From contig NZ_DXLG01000058.1 in assembly GCF_019414865.1 (NCBI RefSeq), positions 1-9,801 of the forward strand: 9,801 nucleotides of DNA, read 5' to 3'. The position numbers and the translations under genes were made by a program. Positions 7,547-9,801 of the stretch are shown here, piece by piece. The stretch's first letter is position 1, and every line of letters begins with the position of its first letter. Source of the stretch: Veillonella sp. (GTDB lineage Bacteria; Bacillota; Negativicutes; Veillonellales; Veillonellaceae). The notes beneath the pieces are model-generated. The model saw only the letters and a program-made list of their open reading frames with translations. It did not search any database and was not told where the DNA came from.

Positions 7547-8176
7547 ATGAATGATGTATCTATTAAACATCCAGAATGGCTATATATTGATGTAAATGGT
7601 AAAACATCATATGGGTATGACCAAGAATGGTTCACTGATGAGTGGCAACGCTTGTCTGGTTGTGGTCCCACATCGGCATCACAAGTATTGGGTTATTCGC
7701 TGTTTAGGGATGGCTTATTAGATCTGGAAACCACATCCGATCAAACGCTTGCTTTAGAACGGATGAACTTAGTTTGGAAATATGTAAAGCCACGCTTTGG
7801 TGGTGGTGTTTATAAGACTCAATGGATGGAACGTGGTCTTACTCGTTTACTGGAGGATAAAGGCCTATCTTATGATGTACATATGTTGAATGTATCTCCG
7901 TTCTGCGCATCTCGTGTAGAGGTGGAGGCTGCAGCTCAGTTTATTCATGATGCATTGGCGCAAGATGTGCCTGTAGCATTTTTGAATCGTCATAAGGGTA
8001 AAGAGAAAGCTCTTTATACATGGCATTGGGTTCCAATTCACAAGATATTTATGGATGGCGATGATATTCGCTGTGGCATCTTTGATGAAGGTGAAATCCG
8101 TGATTTCTCGTTAGCAAATTGGATGAAAGACACTATTTTAGGTGGCGGTTTCTGTTATATTAGTCGTAAAGATTAA
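7547..8176 (+). CDS. Unassigned protein with C39/papain-like cysteine protease signature
   Basis: I cannot name this 209-aa protein. It has a papain-like (peptidase C39-like) layout: a nucleophile motif SGCGPTSASQVLGY with C39 starting a helix, a candidate oxyanion Gln at Q34, a histidine in WHWVPI (H160) and an aspartate in IFDEG (D180). This is the Cys-His-Asp order of that fold. A glycine-rich GGGF (199-202) sits near the C-terminus. There is no signal peptide or membrane segment, so it should be cytoplasmic, unlike C39 peptidases fused to exporters. It starts 4 nt after the ppiB stop; the weak SD GAAGG (7534-7538) overlaps the end of ppiB, suggesting coupling or supply from the internal promoter. 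It could be a peptidase, amidase or transglutaminase-like enzyme. The substrate is unknown. Confidence 0.7.
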   Translation: MNDVSIKHPEWLYIDVNGKTSYGYDQEWFTDEWQRLSGCGPTSASQVLGYSLFRDGLLDLETTSDQTLALERMNLVWKYVKPRFGGGVYKTQWMERGLTRLLEDKGLSYDVHMLNVSPFCASRVEVEAAAQFIHDALAQDVPVAFLNRHKGKEKALYTWHWVPIHKIFMDGDDIRCGIFDEGEIRDFSLANWMKDTILGGGFCYISRKD

Positions 8177-8202
8177 GAAACAGAGCAATTAACGTAATAT
8201 AC

Positions 8203-8232
8203 ATACGCATCGCAATCATCTGCGGTGCGTAT
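8203..8232 (+). terminator. Hairpin between the four-gene operon and speE
   Basis: ATACGCATCGCA (8203-8214) pairs with TGCGGTGCGTAT (8221-8232) with only one G-U pair, around a 6-nt loop. It starts 27 nt after the upstream stop codon. No T-run follows (TGTAGTATAAAAG), so it is either a weak or factor-aided terminator for the upstream operon or part of the speE leader. Confidence 0.5.
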
Positions 8233-8233
8233 T

Positions 8234-8258
8234 GTAGTATAAAAGTAGGAGGTACTAC
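8234..8258 (+). promoter_or_regulatory. speE ribosome binding site inside a small inverted repeat
   Basis: GTAGTA (8234-8239) and TACTAC (8253-8258) are complementary. Inside them AGTA (8244-8247) and TACT (8253-8256) form an alternative stem with the core GGAGG (8248-8252) as the loop. The start codon ATG (8259) follows directly. The SD (AGGAGGT) is thus presented in, or partly hidden by, a short hairpin. No promoter was found between 8177 and 8258. Confidence 0.4.
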
Positions 8259-9098
8259 ATGAGTCAATGGATTACAGAGGAACAAACTCCTCATTTACGT
8301 CTTAGCGCTGAAGCAGAAGAGGTATTATACTCTGGTGAATCTGAGTTCCAAAAAATTGAAGTGTTTAAATCTAAAGAGTACGGTACGATGCTCGCATTAG
8401 ATGGTGTATTCCAAACGTCTGAGCGTGAAGAGTTCATCTACCATGAAATGATGAGTCATGTTCCATTGTTTTTACATCCAAATCCTGAACATGTATTGAT
8501 CATCGGTGGCGGTGATGGTGGCGTAGCCAGAGAATGTGTACGCCATGATTGTGTAAAAGAAGTAACAATGGTTGAAATCGATGGTAAAGTTGTGGAGCTT
8601 GCTAAACAATATTTACCAACTATTGCTAAAGCTATGATTGAAAACAATCCAAAATTAACTGTAAAAATTGGCGATGGTATAGGTTTCATGGCAGAAGCAG
8701 AAGATTACTATGATGTAATTATCGTAGACTGCTCCGACCCAATCGGTCCTGGTGAAGGTTTATTTACTGAAGAGTTCTATAAGAATACATTAAAAGCTCT
8801 TAAAAAGGATGGCTTATTTGTACAACAAACAGAATCTCCTATGTTGCATCAACCGCTTGTTGAAAAAGTGTTTGGTTACGTAAATAATCACTTCCCAATT
8901 GCGCGTTTGTATACTGCATTTATTCCAATTTATCCTGCAGGTATGCATTGCTTCACATTGGGTTCCAAAACATTTGACCCATTAACATGGACACCAAATC
9001 GTGAACAAAACTTTGAAACTAAGTACTATAATGCTGAAATTCAAAAGGCTGCTTTTGCTTTGCCAAATTTTGTAAAAAACTATTTGCCAACTAAGTAA
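8259..9098 (+). CDS. speE: Spermidine synthase (putrescine aminopropyltransferase)
   Basis: This 279-aa enzyme transfers the aminopropyl group from decarboxylated S-adenosylmethionine to putrescine, giving spermidine and methylthioadenosine. An N-terminal beta domain (about 1-55, ending LALDGVFQTSERDE-like at 46-58) precedes a Rossmann-type domain. Motifs are Y61-H-E63, the nucleotide loop GGGDGG (83-88), VEIDG (105-109), the catalytic region VDCSDPIGP (156-164; D157 likely general acid/base), LFTEEFY (168-174) and QQTESP (189-194). Length is typical (275-290). The start has SD AGGAGGT (8247-8253), 5 nt from ATG. No speD or other polyamine gene is in the window. Negativicutes such as Veillonella and Selenomonas are known to attach putrescine or cadaverine to peptidoglycan, so polyamine use there may be wider than usual; which diamine this enzyme prefers is not readable here. 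Confidence 0.94.
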   Translation: MSQWITEEQTPHLRLSAEAEEVLYSGESEFQKIEVFKSKEYGTMLALDGVFQTSEREEFIYHEMMSHVPLFLHPNPEHVLIIGGGDGGVARECVRHDCVKEVTMVEIDGKVVELAKQYLPTIAKAMIENNPKLTVKIGDGIGFMAEAEDYYDVIIVDCSDPIGPGEGLFTEEFYKNTLKALKKDGLFVQQTESPMLHQPLVEKVFGYVNNHFPIARLYTAFIPIYPAGMHCFTLGSKTFDPLTWTPNREQNFETKYYNAEIQKAAFALPNFVKNYLPTK

Positions 9099-9112
9099 AT
9101 AATATGTATAAT
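9084..9112 (+). promoter_or_regulatory. Consensus-like promoter at the 3' end of speE
   Basis: TTGCCA (9084-9089, inside the last speE codons) and a perfect TATAAT (9107-9112) are spaced exactly 17 bp. Transcription would begin near 9118-9120, inside the left arm of the speE terminator. The product would be a roughly 45-nt hairpin RNA with a U tail, or read-through into the tRNA leader. It may also be a coincidence of AT-rich sequence. Confidence 0.4.
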
Positions 9113-9163
9113 AGGGGAGCACCATTCGTAAGGTATAACTTATGGATGTGCTTCCTTATTTTT
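9111..9163 (+). terminator. Intrinsic terminator of speE
   Basis: A long stem forms between 9111-9121 and 9149-9159 (ATAGGGGAGCA / TGCTTCCTTAT with G-U pairs). After one bulged C (9122) it continues as CATTCGTAAG (9123-9132) / CTTATGGATG (9139-9148) around a 6-nt loop. The U-tract TTTTT (9159-9163) follows. This is a strong rho-independent terminator 12 nt after the speE stop codon. Confidence 0.9.
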
Positions 9164-9191
9164 CTGAGGAGAAAGAGTTTATATTAGGGAT

Positions 9192-9246
9192 AACACACTT
9201 TTTCATTTTATTTGTAAAAGTTAAATGAAATTGAGAAAAAGGTGTT
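9192..9246. repeat. Large AT-rich inverted repeat abutting the tRNA promoter
   Basis: AACAC (9192-9196) pairs with GTGTT (9242-9246), CTTTTTC (9198-9204) with GAAAAAG (9235-9241), and ATTTTATTT (9205-9213) with AAATGAAAT (9223-9231, one G-U). A 9-nt loop remains, with one bulged base on the left and three on the right. The right arm runs into the -35 hexamer TTGACA (9245-9250). It has no T-run in either direction that would make it a clean terminator, so an upstream activating or cruciform role is possible. Confidence 0.6.
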
Positions 9247-9273
9247 GACACAAATCTCTAGAACAGATATAAT
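9245..9273 (+). promoter_or_regulatory. Perfect consensus promoter of the tRNA operon
   Basis: TTGACA (9245-9250), 17 bp, TATAAT (9268-9273): both hexamers and the spacing are ideal for the housekeeping sigma factor. The start site would be about 9279-9281. The A-rich stretch just upstream (GAAAAAGG, 9235-9242) may act as an UP element. It drives tRNA-His, tRNA-Gln and tRNA-Lys. Confidence 0.92.
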
Positions 9274-9284
9274 TCTCTTTGTTA

Positions 9285-9301
9285 CGAAGACAACGTCTTC
9301 G
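9285..9301 (+). other. Leader hairpin of the tRNA transcript
   Basis: CGAAGAC (9285-9291) and GTCTTCG (9295-9301) form a perfect 7-bp stem around a 3-nt loop, starting about 5 nt after the expected transcription start and ending 13 nt before tRNA-His. It probably protects the 5' end or guides processing of the precursor. Confidence 0.55.
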
Positions 9302-9314
9302 ATACCTACAAGGT

Positions 9315-9391
9315 GGTGGGTATGGTGAAGCGGTTAACACGGCGGATTGTGGCTCCGTTACGCGTGGGTTCGATCCCCACTACTCACCCCA
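9315..9391 (+). tRNA. tRNA-His (anticodon GTG)
   Basis: The cloverleaf is complete. The acceptor stem is GTGGGTA (9316-9322) / TACTCAC (9381-9387) with one G-U pair. The anticodon stem GCGGA/TCCGT encloses a 7-nt loop with GTG at 9349-9351. The T arm is GTGGG-TTCGATC-CCCAC. The extra 5' base G-1 (9315) faces discriminator C73 (9388), the hallmark of tRNA-His, and CCA is encoded (9389-9391). It is the first gene of the three-tRNA operon. Confidence 0.96.
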
Positions 9392-9415
9392 TAACCTACA
9401 CATCATAATCACTGT

Positions 9416-9490
9416 AGGGGTGTCGCCAAGTGGTAAGGCAACGGACTTTGACTCCGTTATGCGCTGGTTCGATCCCAGCCACCCCTGCCA
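9416..9490 (+). tRNA. tRNA-Gln (anticodon TTG)
   Basis: The acceptor stem is AGGGGTG (9416-9422) / CACCCCT (9480-9486), discriminator G (9487), and CCA is encoded (9488-9490). The anticodon stem is ACGGA (9441-9445) / TCCGT (9453-9457) and the anticodon TTG is at 9448-9450. The D arm GCC-AAGTGGTAA-GGC and T arm GCTGG-TTCGATC-CCAGC are normal. The first acceptor pair is A1-U72 instead of the U1-A72 usual in bacterial tRNA-Gln. Confidence 0.96.
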
Positions 9491-9494
9491 ACAT

Positions 9495-9570
9495 GACTCA
9501 CTAGCTCAGTTGGCAGAGCACCTGACTTTTAATCAGGGTGTCCCGCGTTCGAGTCGCGGGTGAGTCACCA
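9495..9570 (+). tRNA. tRNA-Lys (anticodon TTT)
   Basis: The acceptor stem GACTCAC (9495-9501) / GTGAGTC (9560-9566) is perfect; the discriminator is A (9567) and CCA is encoded (9568-9570). The anticodon stem is CCTGA/TCAGG, with loop CTTTTAA and anticodon TTT at 9528-9530. A37 is 9531; tRNAs of this class carry t6A37, the substrate of TcdA encoded earlier in this window. Only 4 nt separate it from tRNA-Gln. Confidence 0.97.
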
Positions 9571-9574
9571 AATT

Positions 9575-9604
9575 AAAACTCACAAACTTCGGTTTGTGAG
9601 TTTT
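9575..9604 (+). terminator. tRNA operon terminator with UUCG loop
   Basis: AAAACTCACAAAC (9575-9587) and GTTTGTGAGTTTT (9592-9604) form a perfect 13-bp stem capped by the very stable TTCG tetraloop (9588-9591). The paired A-run and T-run make it usable in both directions. It separates the tRNA operon from the rRNA promoter 85 bp downstream. Confidence 0.92.
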
Positions 9605-9688
9605 CTATCTCTATTCATAGGGTATTTGGTTATGATTGTATGTATAAAATCAATCAAAAATAAGTTGAAAAAATCTTTGAAAAAGAGG

Positions 9689-9717
9689 TTGACGATTTAA
9701 GATTAGATTGATATACT
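9689..9717 (+). promoter_or_regulatory. Promoter of the downstream ribosomal RNA operon
   Basis: TTGACG (9689-9694), 17 bp, TATACT (9712-9717) match consensus at 10 of 12 positions. The start would be about 9722-9724. The upstream stretch 9648-9688 is very A-rich (AAAATCAATCAAAAAT and TTGAAAAAATC), as expected for an UP element. The downstream leader identifies it as an rrn promoter; the 16S gene lies beyond the window. Confidence 0.85.
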
Positions 9718-9725
9718 ATACAAGT

Positions 9726-9746
9726 CGTTAGGGCAACAACCTAACG
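9726..9746 (+). other. rRNA leader hairpin
   Basis: CGTTAGG (9726-9732) and CCTAACG (9740-9746) form a perfect 7-bp stem around a 7-nt loop, a few bases after the predicted start of the rRNA transcript. No T-run follows, so it is a leader structure, not a terminator. Confidence 0.65.
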
Positions 9747-9750
9747 TAAC

Positions 9751-9801
9751 AGATCTTTGAAAACTGAACAATGATAGGTAATCAATCAATACGATTGAAC
9801 A
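9751..9801 (+). promoter_or_regulatory. rRNA operon leader with boxA-like antitermination motif
   Basis: AGATCTTTGAAAACTGAACA (9751-9770) is the characteristic pre-16S leader element of Firmicutes, resembling the boxA sequence bound by the NusB-S10 antitermination complex. Downstream, TCAAT (9786-9790) / ATTGA (9794-9798) is a small stem that may belong to the 16S processing region. The window ends before the 16S rRNA 5' end. Naming it boxA is by resemblance. Confidence 0.7.

Noticed and set aside
7159..7671. 170-aa open frame on the - strand
   Set aside because: It is antisense to the highly conserved ppiB and the start of the next gene, is rich in Tyr, Thr and Ser runs typical of shadow frames, and has no recognisable domain.
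9273..9281. boxA-like TTCTCTTTG after the tRNA promoter
   Set aside because: It lies at or before the expected transcription start, so it would not be in the RNA as a functional antitermination site.
9279..9563. 94-aa open frame on the + strand
   Set aside because: It runs straight through the three tRNA genes and has no ribosome binding site; the tRNA cloverleaves explain the sequence.

Overview
The window looks like chromosome from a low-GC, Firmicutes-type bacterium, most likely an anaerobic member of the Negativicutes such as Veillonella. This placement is an inference. It rests on the PerR sequence type, strong AAGGAGG ribosome binding sites, AT-rich intergenic DNA, encoded CCA ends on the tRNAs and a Firmicutes-style rRNA leader. 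All protein genes lie on the + strand, and no mobile element, prophage or CRISPR array was seen.

Layout: (1) 1-60 holds the terminator of an upstream gene. (2) 60-650 is a self-contained unit: extended -10 promoter, Fur/PerR-type operator, perR and terminator. (3) 660-5950 is a DNA-repair block: nfo (endonuclease IV), then sbcD and sbcC with abutting stop and start codons. (4) 6030-8176 is a tightly packed operon: a GloA-type glyoxalase, tcdA (tRNA ct6A dehydratase), ppiB (cyclophilin) and an unassigned cysteine-protease-fold protein, linked by 1-nt and 4-nt overlaps and a 4-nt gap. (5) 8259-9163 is speE (spermidine synthase) with a structured leader and a strong terminator. (6) 9192-9604 is a tRNA-His/Gln/Lys operon with a perfect consensus promoter and a UUCG-capped terminator. 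(7) 9689-9801 is a ribosomal RNA operon promoter and leader; the 16S gene itself must start beyond the window.

Functionally, the left half joins a peroxide sensor to enzymes that repair oxidised and broken DNA. The middle operon mixes detoxification, tRNA modification and protein folding. The right end is stable-RNA and polyamine territory. TcdA and tRNA-Lys(UUU), a member of the class of tRNAs that carries t6A37, occur in the same window. Most of the content is conserved housekeeping. The items most worth checking are the unassigned 209-aa protein, the consensus promoter firing into the speE terminator, the flipped A1-U72 pair of tRNA-Gln, and the shared elements of the stable-RNA promoters.
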